From: Allacma fusca
Lineage: Eukaryota > Arthropoda > Collembola > Symphypleona > Sminthuridae
NCBI GenBank assembly: GCA_947179485.1
Contig: OX359245.1
Location: 37,869,067 to 37,933,066 of the forward strand
DNA: 64,000 nucleotides
Reading direction: 5' to 3'
Of this stretch, positions 1 through 13,384 are shown piece by piece; the first letter of the stretch is position 1; each line of letters starts with the position of its first letter. The position numbers and the translations under genes were made by a program. The notes under the pieces were generated by a model, which was given only the letters and a program-made list of their open reading frames with translations, ran no database searches and was not told the origin of the DNA.

Positions 1-731
1 TCTATTTTATATTTTTTTCTCTTCGTGAAAATTCTGCACATTACTTTTATACAAAATCCAGAGTAGTTAGGAGTAAATTTCAGGCGGAATAAAATTTCCA
101 TGGAAAATATTGCCCAGTTTTTAAATTCCAAATTTCCCAGCCCCAATTCTTGAGTCCGGGTTGTAGGAAATCAAAGGAATTGAGTGCTTACATCAACATG
201 CCTATTAATCCTGAGGAAAATTGGAGTCTTTGTTTTTTCCTCCCATAATGACCCCCCTTATAGATTTTACGTGTGCGGTTTCAGTTACATTCCAACATTT
301 GTACATAAAATGTGCCTTGGAAGAAAAAAACAACAGCCGCCTATAAATGCCTCACAAATCCAGAAAAAACAGTGCCAGATTGCATCAGATATTCGATTGC
401 TCATGACAATGAGCCAGAAGAAGAACAAGGGGAGGAAAAAATGTTAGTGTTAAAGGAGGAAGTGAGAAAATGATACGTCAGGATCTAAAAAACCAATAAA
501 GCTGGCAGATGATAGGGATAATGCACGGTCAGAGCCAGGAGCTAGATAAAATAATGCTCAGATACATATATATTGATATAAGAATGTGCTTGAATGCTAC
601 AGTCAGCCCTTACTATAACAATGCTCATTTATAAAAGCATTTTATCTCCAAGCTCAAACATATTTTCACATTTTTCATTTAACACAACGTCAAGCATTTT
701 AAATTTAACAATAATGTTTTTCCTTCAGAGT
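1..731. other. No gene seen
   Basis: AT-rich sequence with short frames only. A TACAGTCAGCCCTTACTATA motif at 598 resembles a pogo-type transposon end. Confidence 0.5.
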
Positions 732-756
732 TTTCTACCCACTAGATGATCACAGC
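732..756 (-). repeat. tRNA-His-like 5' fragment A1
   Basis: The minus strand reads GCTGTGATCATCTAGTGG and continues GTAGAA. It is the most diverged of four copies (GCT for GCC, GGT for GTT). It matches about the first 25 nt of tRNA-His; no anticodon loop or B box follows. Confidence 0.65.
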
Positions 757-2007
757 GAAAATAAATGTTACTACCACAGAGCTTCTTCATAACAATTTTT
801 AAATTATCACAATATTTCCAAGCGACTCTCATGAGCTCGGCGTACTGTATGTAAATTGAGCTTGAGCAAAGTCAATGAGTTGCTGATGCATATGTAAAAC
901 ATTACAGGTGTAAAATGATAGGGCAGGAAAGGAGCAGAGACGTGAGCAAGAGAGCAGAGGCACATTGAGCCATTTCCTTGGCTCAGTAGACACTGCATGG
1001 CAATGGAGCCGGAGAGGATACAGAGAGAGAGAGCAAAGCTACATACAGTACATTGTCATAATAAGAGACTGCTTTCTAAAAGTACGTCCACTATTATGGA
1101 GCTTATAAAGAAAGTGCCTGCACTAATTGAACGAGATCTTAAACTATATAACGTACACATTGACATTGTGATCAAAGCAGAAGAACCACTACTGACAATT
1201 CAATTTGGAGTCTTTAAAAAGTGTTTCTTTTGACATGAATTATTATGTAGGTGTAAATTGTTAACTATAATTTTTTTCAAATTTGAAATCAGTTAGACGA
1301 GATAAAAGATGCTCTTCCAGAGATGCTGTTATAAAAAGAGCTTACTACAACCAAGAGAGAGAGAGAGGGAGCAAAGGAAACGGAGCATTGGATGGAAGGA
1401 GAAGAGACAAGGCAGAACGAAGCATTTGACAAAGCACTGACTTGGAAACATTTCGGAAATCACAAAAACTCACAAACTCTCCGAGATTCTCGCCTTATAC
1501 TCATTGCCAAAGGGAATCATGGGCTTGTAATCCTTCGAAAATGACGGAGTAAAAGAGAGAGAGAGAGCGAAATAGGCAAACTCATTCAACTGAAGCAAAT
1601 GGATTCTGGGAGGTTTTTCACTGTCTCAGTCTTGTTCCAAGGAGATCGGACAGGAAGCCGGAATGATGTAGCACTTTTATAGACCTCAAATTATACCTCA
1701 CACTGCCCAATTCCAACCAACCCGCTTCCTTCCCTTCCTCATCAATTAAACCAGCAAACACACACTCATACACTCACACACACAAAACACTATCAACAAC
1801 CCACTCCGCTCCGTTTACATTCCCTTAATTCCACATTTGCATAGGAATTTTATTTTTTAACATATACCCTCACCAGAGCTGCAGCGGTGAAGAGGTATTG
1901 TTAAGTGCTTGTAGTAGTAGGAGACTGGTACAGTCTATTTATTGCTCATTGTCAGCTTTCGATTCTTAAAACCAAGACGCTTTCCTTCAGCTCTCGAAAC
2001 CAATAAT
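757..2007. other. No gene seen between tRNA-His-like copies
   Basis: Contains short GA runs (1352-1366, 1554-1566) and a minus-strand TATAAAA near 1676 without a convincing downstream frame. Confidence 0.45.
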
Positions 2008-2032
2008 GTTCTAACCACTAGATGATCACGGC
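2008..2032 (-). repeat. tRNA-His-like 5' fragment A2
   Basis: The minus strand reads GCCGTGATCATCTAGTGG then TTAGAAC. It equals the 5' acceptor strand, D-arm and box A region of a metazoan tRNA-His, except A for G at position 10 and A for G before the final AC. The match ends before the anticodon arm. Confidence 0.75.
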
Positions 2033-2303
2033 ACATATAAACTCTTACTCGAAATGAAACTTCTGTCTCTATGAGCAGATTCGTCCTAATAGTTATCTTC
2101 CCAGACAGAAACGGAATCTGTACTGTCAATATAGTGAAACCAGGAGAAACAACTAAGTTCAATTCCGGTCTTGAAATTTTTACCCTAAGGATTGTCAATT
2201 TGGAAGCTATTACTAATTTCAAAGTAACTCTTACCATATTATAGTCATTGGAATTAATTCCGTTGACGCTAGTTAACTAGGTAAGAATTTACCGCTCAAA
2301 ATT

Positions 2304-2328
2304 GTTCTAACCACTGGATGATCACGGC
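2304..2328 (-). repeat. tRNA-His-like 5' fragment A3
   Basis: Same 25-nt core as the copy at 2008, with one change (CCAGTGG for CTAGTGG). Flanks differ from the other copies. Confidence 0.75.
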
Positions 2329-2677
2329 AAAGACTTATTACACGTTTGTGTTTACAAAACACGTTGGGAGTTATGAAGTTACTTTATTGGGTTCGCATTA
2401 GAAAATCAACATTTACAATTTTTCGAATGCTTGTCTCAATTCAAATAATCTTGGAAATGTGTTATTAATTACAAACAATGATAATGCGTGCAAATAAAAT
2501 TGTGACTGTCCGGTATTATTATTAATAATAATAATAATTTTCCGGTCAAATTACTGGCCTTAGCATAGACATACATACGTCCTGAACGTATGTTCATATT
2601 CAATAGGTGTTGAGATATTAATTACTACTGTTTTGAAATAGATCAAACAGTAACAGGATATATCTCTGAAGCTCATT

Positions 2678-2702
2678 GTTCTAACCACTAGATGATCACG
2701 GC
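2678..2702 (-). repeat. tRNA-His-like 5' fragment A4
   Basis: The 25-nt core is identical to the copy at 2008; flanking DNA is unrelated except for a few bases. Confidence 0.75.
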
Positions 2703-5534
2703 AAACCCGAATTACATTCTAATAGATCTACTCCCATGCAAACATTCTACTCAGATGCTTTTGATTCCAAGCCAATGCTTTGAACAGCACACAACTCACT
2801 TCAGAGGAATAAAGTGAAGGATTTAAACCTCACCGCTGCATAAGGCACGCATCCAAACAAGTCTCCTAGGAAGCTTTGTCTCTCGTTCCGTTTGTGTGCG
2901 TCGGGCCTGATTGACTCTTAAAAGTGAGACTTTGAGACTTCCAAGAACTGAACATCTTTATAGCTTCTTCACGGAGCCAGCTCCTGGAATGGCTTTGCAT
3001 GGAATAATGATTTTGTTTGCTTTGTCTCCATATACTCTGGTCTTCTTGGTTTTTACAACATCCGGAGCTTAATTTCTTTATCGCAGTCTCATTGCCATTC
3101 CTGAAATCGGAATTCGAACAGGGAAAAAAACCAAATGTCTTGGGAAATGGGCTCTAGGGAGAATCATATGGGCAATCTCACGTGAAATCCTTGGAAATCA
3201 ATAGGAGCCTGTGAGTAAATCTTGTCGGCAGTATTTGGGGAGCCCCGACGAATCAACTGAGAAGAATGGGACTCTTGGAAGGAGTACAATTTTCGTTCCA
3301 CATTTTTCCTCCCAAACACACACTAAACTGGGCTAAGTCGTGAGCGCACGATAAAATTCCGAATGGAATGGTCAATTGACATTTTAGGGGAATGAGGAAA
3401 ATGGACGGATTTAATTCGGAAAATAATAACTCTCCGTGAAGAATTTAATGTCACGTGGTCCCCTCAATTATTACACATTCCCAAGACTTTTTTTTCCTAT
3501 AGGCTGCTCAATTTTCATTGAGAATTGAACCAGTTTTCCTGAAACGTATAATTTTGTAATGATACTCTAGAAATTAATGTCTTCACTTCACAAATCTAAT
3601 TACTGCTGAGACAATGCCAGGAAGTACTTTGTAGAGCCATTTGTTCTGTAAGGAAGCATGTGTTTCTCTATTGAGATAGGAAATCAAGCACTTGACCCAT
3701 TTCCAGAGATAAGGGCTCTCTATGCGTATACAGACAATACCAATTAATATTCAAAGAACGTCTGGGACTGACTGTGGTGGTGTTGGAGGAAGGGAATAAT
3801 TCGAGACCCGAGTAAACAATGCGTCGTAAAAGAGCCGTTTGATTTTAAAATTCTTTACTCTTCAAATTGATTTCTGAATATTTGCACTTCAAAAATTTTA
3901 CTTTGCAGCTGCATTTTCTGGGATATTTTAATCCACCCATAAAAATACTTCAACTTCAAAATTTGGCGTGGTAGACTTCGAAAATTCATTACAAGATAAC
4001 ACTTCCAAAAATTGATGGCAAAAGCCGAAAAAATATTTATATATATAGCCGGAAAATTTTAAATAAAATTCTCTAAAATTTTGTATTTAAAATTTGAGTA
4101 AATTTACAGCCCCAAAGTTGGCAAGATTTTCGCCGGATTTTAAAACTTAGGATGAAAACCACATTTAAAAATAAATACATAAACCAACTCCAGACGGCCT
4201 GGGAGCAACTGGTCAGAGTAAAAAATGGTACAAAGTTGTTTTTGCATCGAAAACTTTGCATGTCGTATCTACTCGGGGAAAAAAGGAGAGAGTGTAAAAA
4301 GGAAATGTAGATTGCGTCAAGTGGAGCTGTCACTGGGAGTTTGGGCTAAAAGCATTGCCCTTAATTTATGTAGACTCTGCCATGAATTATTGCAGACTCA
4401 GGAGCAGCAGAGACTTATAGGTATCTCTTGCAAGGAGGGTTCTCAGGAGCTGAATAATCATTTGGCCAGATAGGAAATTTTAGAGGAGCACCAGGTGTTT
4501 GTGTACATATGGTCTGACCCATAATTTCATATATTTTCTCTAAAACGTACAAAAATGTTGGTGGAAATGCATCAATGTGCGAATTTCGGGTTAAAAAATA
4601 AGAGAAATATTTTTTAAAATAATGTTGTTTCACTTCGCCCCTTAAAAAAACTTTGTGTCACTGTGCCCCTAAAAAATTAATTTTATGCTGAATTTAAACG
4701 CCATTGGTTGGATATTTGCAAAGGAACAAATTGTGACGCAATTGATTAAATAATTTTTTACATTTTAAATTCAATCACAAGTCTCAATATATGAATGGAC
4801 AGAGCAAGAGATCTGTACAACGTGAAGTAATTTCCAATAAAATTCCTGTTCATCCACTCCTCAAAAATTGTATTACCTCTGCAATTATTATTATTATTAC
4901 TATTGGGGATCGCTCCATGGATCCCAGATTTGAGCAAAGTTCAAACTCCTCCAATTGCAATTTTCCTGGTATTCCTCTTTTTTTATTGTCGATGGATACA
5001 AATGAATAAAAAAATTCATTACTATGTCTTACTACTCTGAACCTCTCAAAGTTTCAAATCAATATACAGTATATGTTTATTCGTACGTATATACAGCAAG
5101 CAAGGAAAATTTAGCACACTTGCAATGCTAGTTTTAACATTTTACGATGAGGGCTTGTACTTGAGTCTATCCATCTGTGTACAGTAAATACACAAAACGT
5201 GCTAAATATTTTAACCATAGGAATATATGTACATATGTACGTTGAGCAGGAATAATACCAATTTCTTGTAATTGATTCTGCAATTTTTTATTTCTGGGGC
5301 AGCTTCGCCCTCTTCTTACTGCTTATTCAATTTCTTTGGGTCTATTTACGGTTATTTAACTTCTTGTTGTAAAAAAAACTTGAGAGGTTTTTTTTAGGAG
5401 ATTATTTGTATTAGATATTCGGAACGTCATTTCACTTGACCGTTAAAAGGGGCATTTGTAGAGAAGGGAACTTAGTTTCAGTTTGATACTCAATAGGAAA
5501 ATTATTTTAAATCTTGATATTTCTGAAGCAGGCA
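2703..5534. other. No gene seen
   Basis: Low-complexity AT-rich stretch at 3840-4110 with loose AAAATTTT repeats. A 27-codon hydrophobic plus-strand frame at 2991 ends before any donor site and was not called. Confidence 0.5.
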
Positions 5535-5870
5535 ATTTGAGAAGGGACGTTTTTGAAAAAACATTTTGAGAGGAGACATTTTAGAGTAAACATTTTAAGG
5601 ACGCATTTTGAAAGGAGACATTTTTAAGGGGCATTTTTAAGGAGACATTTTTAAGGAGGCATTTTGAAAGGAGACATTTTTAAGGGGCATTTTTAAGGAG
5701 ACATTTTTAAGGAGGCATTTTTAAGAAGGTTTTTTAAGGAGGCATTTTTAAGAAGGTTTTTTAAGGAGGCATTTTTAAGAAGGTTTTTTAAGGAGGCATT
5801 TTTAAGGAGGCATTTTTAAGGAGGCATTTTTAAGGAAGCATTTTTAAGGAGACAATTGTAAAATAGGGAG
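5535..5870. repeat. Degenerate 16-18 bp tandem array (AAGGAGGCATTTTT)
   Basis: Units such as AAGGAGGCATTTTTA and AAGGAGACATTTTTA, with two higher-order levels: a block of about 53 bp repeated twice near 5600-5705, and AAGGAGGCATTTTTAAGAAG plus GTTTTTT repeated three times near 5710-5795. Confidence 0.85.
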
Positions 5871-6774
5871 TTTTTCAAAAAGTGATCGTTTTAAAAAAGG
5901 GATTTTCCGAAGCGACGTTTTTGAAAAGTGCATTTAAATAGAGTATTTCAAGGGGGCGGCATCCTTGATGCCTGGATTTTTTTAATTTCTCAAATAAAAT
6001 TTTAAAAATATATTTTCAAAACGTAAATAAATTTTATTAAATAAAAATATAATCCAAGTTCGAATTTGTACCCGAAATAAAATCACAGGGGAGCTAAATA
6101 CACCCATAAAAAGGCGTTTTCTCATTGGGATGATTGAGAAGGAAGAATTCCCTTGAGGTTGATTGTGATAGTGAAAAGAGTGCGAAGCCTGCTGAGGCTC
6201 ATCATGTTCTTCCATAAATCTTTGTCTTGTTACGAAGCTCAAAAGATTTTCCAGTGACGATGCGGTAGTCTTAACTTGTTATGCTTCTCCACTCATTCCT
6301 TTTTTTTCCTGGTTCATTTTCTCTCAGAAAATCCTTGCTATTTGGCAAGATTCAAAGGGATAGGATTCTCACTTCCGATAAAATCCATTTGGCTCCATAT
6401 GGCACTCACTCAGCCCTATTGGAAATTGTAGAAGGCTAATAATAAAACTCATGTGAGTCTTGGAGCAGTTGAGATAATTCAAGTTCATGGCCAAACTTGT
6501 TATTGACTCTCCCTAGCTTTGTTTATGCATTTGCAGATACGTTATTTTCTCCATTTAAAACAATCCCTTGTTACTACACTCATCCGTATGGGCTTTAAAA
6601 GCCTTTTTTCTTTTCCTCTTAAAAGCTGTTTTTACCCAGGTTTTTTCAGTGAACAGAATTATACTAATGTGCTGACAAATTTAAAGACGATTTTTCCTTA
6701 TTTCAGCTTCCTCTTTTAACTGGAAAATATGCGGGGAAAAAACCAGACAACACGGTCGAATTTGGCTATAACTT

Positions 6775-6995
6775 TTACCAAATTTGGAAAAGAAATTCAG
6801 CACATTTGGGCAAAATTGATATCAAATTCGGGCAAAATTTATACCAAACTTTGGCAAAATTTATACCAAATTTTGGCAAAATTTATACCAAAGTTGTGGA
6901 AAATTTATACCAAATTTGGGCAAAATTTATACCAAAGTTGTGGAAAATTTATACCAAATTTGGGCAAAATTTATACCAAATTTGGTTAGCATTTT
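6775..6995. repeat. 22-bp tandem array (GGCAAAATTTATACCAAA)
   Basis: About nine units of roughly 22 bp alternating TTTGGGCAAAATTTATACCA and GTTGTGGAAAATTTATACCA. All plus-strand frames stay open, giving Lys/Tyr/Phe-rich artefact ORFs. Confidence 0.85.
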
Positions 6996-7734
6996 AATCA
7001 ATTTAAGGAATATTTTTGCGAAATTTTTAGACATTTTTATCAAATTTAATGCGGGCTATAGTTTTATCACATTCGGGCAAAATTTTAACCGTTTTAAAAA
7101 ATGGTTTTCTATTCGTATGTGTGAGAGCTTGTGGCAGTGGAAAAGAATGGGGGAAATATTCTTTGAAAGGAATTACAAGCGTATGGTGTGGATTTCACAC
7201 ATTTTTTTTCACAGAGGCCCAAAAGGGCTTGAAGTGTGAGTTTAAATTGTTGAAGACTTGCTAATCCCTTGTGTGAAGTTAGAATTGAGAGATGGGATAA
7301 ATCCGAGGAGTGTAAACATTGATTGTGTTTGGGGCGGAAGATGTGGGGAAGAGAGATGTTATGGAGCCAAGAGAGAGAGATTGTGTGAATGTTGTTTTGT
7401 GCATTAGCACTGGAGTGCGATATTTACAAGAGGTAATGCTATTTGGACGGGGGAACATTTACAATTGACACCTCAGAAGAGGAAAGGCCTAACAAGTAGC
7501 TCAAAGCTCAAGTCACACATTCCCCACATTTACGCAAACATACAAGCATTTTATTAGCTTGTCGGCCCACACGTTGAAATGCGGAGACTCCATATATATA
7601 ATAAATGCTTGTAATTGGCTACTTCAAAGGCTTCCATGGCTCCATGTCTACACAACAGGGTAGGAAATGGTTTTAATAAATGACGTAAGTCCAAACTTTG
7701 TAGTAAAATTCAAATCACTAAGTTGCAGGTCTAT

Positions 7735-8260
7735 ATGGAATGTAAATTGGGATTTCCTGTCAAGTGTGAGTTGGAGTTGGGATTATTTTTTGAGTTCAAG
7801 TGTAAGTTGGAGTTTGGATTCCCTTTTGAGTTCAAGTGTGAGTAAGAGTTAAAATTCAAGTGTTAATTATAATTTCAGGTCAAGTGTGAGTTAGGGTTTA
7901 AATTCTAATATTTAAGTTCAAGTGTGAATTAAAGTTTGAACTCAAGTGAAGTTCAAGCTTGAGTGCAAACACTATTTTCAAGTTTCAATGTAGTCAATTG
8001 ACCTCCTTTATTCTTCTTTCACTTTGTTCAATGCCCAAGACTCAATTCAAGTTCAGTTTCGTACTTATTACTTACAGTCAAGTTCAAGTCAAGTGTAATT
8101 TGAAGTCTAGATTTCAAGTTTAAATTCCATAGGAAATATGCTACTACAAGGTTCAATTGTAACTTTGTCACAATTTATGCCTGTCAATTTGCTTAAGAGT
8201 AATAAATGCTTGTAAGAAAGCCCACTCGAATTTTCGAGTTCAAGTTTATACTCAGGATTT
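7735..8260. repeat. Degenerate TTCAAGTGTGAGTT array
   Basis: Loose repeats of TTCAAGTGTGAGTT and its derivatives, decaying toward 8260. It belongs to the same sequence type as the arrays at 16375 (opposite strand) and 49600. Confidence 0.7.
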
Positions 8261-8769
8261 TAGGCTGGATGAGAGCTCTGACACTGGAAAAATTAATAAA
8301 ATAATTACCTCTTAATCCGTTCCGATTTCCTCACTGGAAAGTTAGCCGGAGTATATTAAATTTAACACGTTGTGCTTCTGTCACATTGGAAATTTCACAG
8401 GGAACTGAATGGCAAATAATTTGTAAGAACTTGAACGTCACTTAAAACAATTTCCACAACTTTGCACACTCACTCTCATTAAATCAGTATAAATTGCCAG
8501 GACGAGTTCACGTTTAGGGATTCTCCGGTTGGGAGTACATCAACTGACTGTTGATTTGGAGTTGTGAGAGCGGAAATGAGTAGTTAGACTTCACTCGCCT
8601 CATAAACTGTCAGCAGTTCTTCTTCCTCCACTTAAAGCTCCTCACTCTAATCCTCAATTCCCTCTGAGAACATTTTCAGCCTCAAGTCCTAAAGAAAAAA
8701 TTCTCTTTTAAATACTTAAATGTTTACCATCACAGCTTTAATCAATTCTTACCCTTAAACGCTTCCTAT

Positions 8770-9545
8770 TTTTTTTATCCCAACCTTAACCTTCCAACTC
8801 AAATTTGAAGGAAGCACTGCGGTCAAAATTCAATTGCAAGTTTGCACCCAAATTTTGAGCACATTTTCCCTAAAACTTTTACAAACTTCCCCTAAAATTT
8901 TATACGAATTTGCCCTTAAACGTTTTACAAATTTATTATTACAAATTTCAACCATTTGTTCTTACAATTTGAATACGATTTGCCTAAAACATGTACCCAA
9001 TTTTTTTAACCCTCAAATTTTGAACACAAATTTACAAAACACAATTTAACTTTAAAAGTTGAAAAAAAATTTGCGCTTAAAATACCCGCACTCAAAATCT
9101 TGTATTGCATAGAAATTTGCCCTGCAAATGGTATCACCAGTTGCCTTAAAATTTCGAAAACAAATTTGTTTTTTAAGGTTTTATGCAAATTTGCCCTCAA
9201 ATTTTGAAAGCACTGTTAGCCTCAAATTTTGTAAACGATTTTGGGCTATAAGTAAATTTGCCCACAAAATTTGGACACAAATTTGCCCTCAAAATTTGGA
9301 CACATATTTTTGCTATCAAAATTTGCCCGTAAAATTTGTACACAAATTCACTCTAAAATGTAAACAAATCTACCTATAAAATTTGAGTGCAAATTTGACC
9401 ACAAAATTTGGTTACCAATTCACCCTCAAAATTGGAGCAAAATTTCGCCCTTAAATTTCCAACAAAAAATCCTTGTAAAATTTGAGATAATGTACCTTTA
9501 ATTTTTACCTCAAAATTCGTACCTTCAAAATTTAACAAACTTTTC
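8770..9545. repeat. Degenerate CAAATTTGCCCTCAAAATTT array
   Basis: Long, highly diverged array of about 18-24 bp units around CAAATTTGCCCTCAAAATTT. No coding signal. Confidence 0.75.
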
Positions 9546-9712
9546 TCCTGCTCAAAAAGGTGAAAAGTCAAAGGGAAATATTTCCCAAAAATGTCACTCC
9601 TAAAGACTTTGAATGAGTCTGCTGATGAGTAGCTGGAAATGTCCATTAATCTTGTGGACACTGGAAGTGGGGAGAGTTCCAGTGCCAGGACTGTTATTGC
9701 GTGTATCTCTCC

Positions 9713-9740
9713 GTGTGTGTGTGTGTGTGTGTGTATGTGT
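9713..9740. repeat. (GT)n microsatellite
   Basis: About eleven GT units followed by ATGTGT. Confidence 0.9.
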
Positions 9741-10254
9741 AAATTTGAGTGTGGTTGTGAATGGATCGGAATGCGTCCACTCTGCCTTATGTTACACCTG
9801 AGACTGGTTGTATTGGGAATCTACCGCTGCGTAATGAGCATTCTCCTCTCTTCAGCCATCACAATGTGCATTTCAAGTTGACTCCGGTTTATTCAACCCC
9901 TCTAGGTCTTCACACACACACAACACACAGTCGTATCTCTTCACAATGCCCTATCAGCCCTCTCTGTGTGTACTCTTGCTCGGAATCGCTCCACAATTAT
10001 AAGGTGTGCGTACAGTCAGTCCTATGCACGGACCTCTCTTTCCATACAGCTATTTCCCTTATGCTGAGGCACTGGCCATAGTGCATATATGCTCATGGGA
10101 TCAAACCGGACTGAGCGACTGAGTCTCGTCCTCAACTCAGAACTCCTCTTGTCTCCATGTAATCAGCTTGTGTGTTATTGAGCGAGTCCATATGATAAGC
10201 ATTGGGGTGCTTTTTGGAACATTGGAGCACATGCAGGCTCCTATAGGGGAGTTG

Positions 10255-10760
10255 GCATACGTACGTCCATGCAATAGCATAGGTGTAAATTTATTATGCA
10301 CACCCATGATTTAGCATGAGAAACACTTGCATATGCACACCCGTGATTTAGCATAAGAAACACCAACATATGCACACCCATGATGTAGCATAGGAAACAC
10401 TTGCATATGCACACCCATGATTTAGCATAAGAGACACTTCCATATGCACACCCATGATTTAGCATAAGAGACAGTTGCATATGCAGACCCATGCCTTAGC
10501 ATAGGAAACATTTGCATATGCACGGCAATGTGTTCCCATACGAAGCATTCCCATATGTACACCCATGCACTGCCATACGAAGAGCCTCTCCATATGCACA
10601 CTCCTGCACTAGCATAGGAAATGTGCTTGCACTACGTATAGATGAAAACACTCCTATGGGAAATGCACTTTCACGTGTGGTGCTCCGAAAACATGGACGT
10701 ACATCCGTATAAATGAGAAATGTAAACATATGCACCCGTAGGTTAAAGCATAGGAGGCTC
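10255..10760. repeat. 37-bp minisatellite with CATATGCACACCCATG
   Basis: Six well-preserved 37-bp units (10292-10518) with CATATGCACACCCATGATTT then AGCATAAGAAACACTTG. At least four decayed units follow to about 10760. Each unit holds the palindrome CATATG and TTTAGCATA. Confidence 0.85.
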
Positions 10761-13384
10761 TTCCCTTGGAATTTTCTACACGCACATGAGACTGTGGCTG
10801 ATAGCCCCGTTCAATCCCATGGCACTATACATATGTATTTCCCCTTAAGTATATAGACACAAAAATACACAGGTGTTCCAACGGGATGCAGTTCCGTGCA
10901 TATGTGCATATATGTCCATACAATTGTGTAACATTGCGTATGGCAATGCTATGCTACAATAAAATCCCAGTATGTACGTAACATGGTGATGCAGTCCTCG
11001 AGTCCATGCTGAGCCTGGTGTCTCTGGTGATGGCTGCTTGGGAAATGATTCTTTCTAAGAAAATATGTGCTTTTTATTAGGGTTTTACAATTCTCCATGT
11101 AAATGCTTGCAGTATGCCTGTTTGTCCATAAATATGTTTCCAGTTGTTGTATATACCCATTGTCGAAGAATTCCACCCCTGAACGGATACCTAAAGTCAG
11201 AGTGCATCTTTTACGCCTGCCTGTATGTATGGGAGCGTGTATGTAAGTCCTATGTGTTGCATAGGGCAGATGGAGCAGGTCATTAATTACATTAATTATC
11301 GTAAGGAGACTGCGTCTTCACATTTTCTATTTATTTGTGAAACCCTCCGTCCTACACTGGTCCGTTGCTTCTTAACAGTCCTGGACTAGTGCAGGAGACA
11401 TTGTAGGCACAGAGTGTGGATTCTTCTTGGGAACGACGAAAGGAATTAATCCCGAAAGTGTTGTGTGTATTTTGTAACGCATTAGAATACAGATATTGTA
11501 TGCGGAGGACGAGAGTAAGATTTGATATGAGTCTTACGGAGAGGGTGCACCACTCCTATAGGGCGGGTGCACTGTGCACCGTGCATATGTGCGCCATATG
11601 TGCATATACGTGCATACGTGCATATGTGCGGGTGATAAAGCGAGGGTTGCTTCGCTCCAGGGCTGGAAGGAGTTAAAAAAGAAGGAAGAAGATGAGAGCA
11701 AGTGCATCGGACCTTATCCTCCCTTTTTTCTCTATCTCTGCCCATTGTAACAGGATAATATACGGACTTGTACTACACACTGTCGGAAGGGCTGGGAGTC
11801 CATTGCATGTGCATATATACAAGGATAATTCCTATGAGACGTACATACGGGGCAGTTGGAATTAATAGGGCGATGTGTGTCCCATACAAATGTGCTTCTC
11901 ACTTGCTTATAAAATACAAGCTTTTAAATTCTATATGGAGGTTGGGTATTATTATGTTTTTTTTTCGTTATAGAGGAGCACACATTTATTTACCTGTAAT
12001 TTATGACTGTGCTTGATTCCTTCGGAGTGTGCATATATATAGGGGGTGAGGATGGAGTTGAGTCCTGGTGCATATTATTCTTACGATAATACTTTTAATA
12101 CTTTCCGGATAATTTACCTGCGGCCGCTAACAAGGTCTTATCCTGTATGTAAATACATTGGGAGTACAGTGGAGAGTCACTGTGGGGGACTCCTGGGAGG
12201 TGGGTTTATTTTATTGGGGCAAGGTGAGACTGTATGAGGGTTACGGACTGTATAGACTCCCAATGTAATCCATGTGAATTGTAAACTTGAGTAGTAATTG
12301 TAGGACAGATACAGAGAGTTGTAGGACCTGGGGCTCCTCACGTACCTTTCATCAGAGGAGAGATGAGCCTATGGAAAAAGTCCCTTGTCTGCATCCTTAT
12401 TCCTTAGCCACACAATGAGCTTAATTGGTTAACTGAATCACCTTCCTCCTTTGGACAAATCACCTGGAATCAGTTCCATTCCTTTATTATTAACTTGAAT
12501 ACACTTGTTTAGAGCGATAGGGGCTTGTGAATATAGACCTGTCCTTCGGAACTATAGATATAATTTTATCCCAGCGTCTCATTCTTGAAAGTATCTTTAT
12601 TACTTAAAGAAATCATCACATTTACTTCAAATTCTGTTCGAACGGAATGCCTCAGAAAATTCAATTCAATTGTGATCGGAATAATTTCAGAAGAAATTAC
12701 TTTAACATTTTTTTAACAAAACTGCAATCAATGAGATTGTACGTAGAGATTGACTACAGATGTACGGAAGAATTTCTTAGAATCCCATGCATATAATTAA
12801 GCTAGTTCAATATTTGAGCTTTGAGGATATGTAATGTCTACAAGCTAGCATTTGTTGTGAGGAAATCAAAAATTTATTGTGGAAGGGTCAAAGGATATTT
12901 TGTTTATATTTTTTTTAAGTAGAGTCAGTGGAAGTGGAGGAATACTAAAGAATAATTTGTGACGTAGATTAAGTGAGATGCTTCGTATGGAAATGACTTG
13001 GTGTTTGGAAATACAAGCGGGAATGGAATTAAGTGAGGGAGACGTAGGACGGAGAGCATTAGCTCAGTCAGTTGAGTCAGCTTGGAGTGTTGTTATCTTT
13101 TGGGGGAAATTTGCATATAGGATTCGGAATTTGCATGGGGCTCTATATACATTTAATGGGGGAGTGTGGAGGGAGGATGGGAGTTCCCGGGTTAAATGAG
13201 ACGGCCAGAGGGCAGAAGGGTAAGAGCCGAAACGTGCCTCTCCCTTTCCCGCCATGTACCATCTCTCTCTTTTGCCTCGCAATGTGTCTAAGCCTGTGTC
13301 ATTGATATTCAAATGGGTGCAGGCGGAAGTGTTGGGAAAAGGGAATTCTTTCCAAAGACTTGGGAGATACAGGAGACTCGAGCT
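10761..13384. other. No gene seen
   Basis: Many GCATATGTGC-like words, scattered GT-rich patches and short open frames without splice-compatible neighbours. Confidence 0.5.
11565..11632. repeat. Short GTGCATATGTGC cluster
   Basis: Five overlapping variants of GTGCATATGTGC/ACGTGCATACGTGC, probably related in composition to the 37-bp minisatellite. Confidence 0.5.

Noticed and set aside
1330..1680. TATA-led minus-strand gene near 1676
   Set aside because: Downstream frames are 16-40 codons, run into CT tracts and have no convincing donor.
6729..7239. Overlapping Lys/Tyr/Phe-rich plus-strand frames
   Set aside because: Explained fully by the 22-bp tandem array.
13050..13080. GCATTAGCTCAGTCAGTTGA as a tRNA-Lys-like 5' fragment
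   Set aside because: Only partial similarity to tRNA-Lys and a single copy, so chance cannot be excluded.
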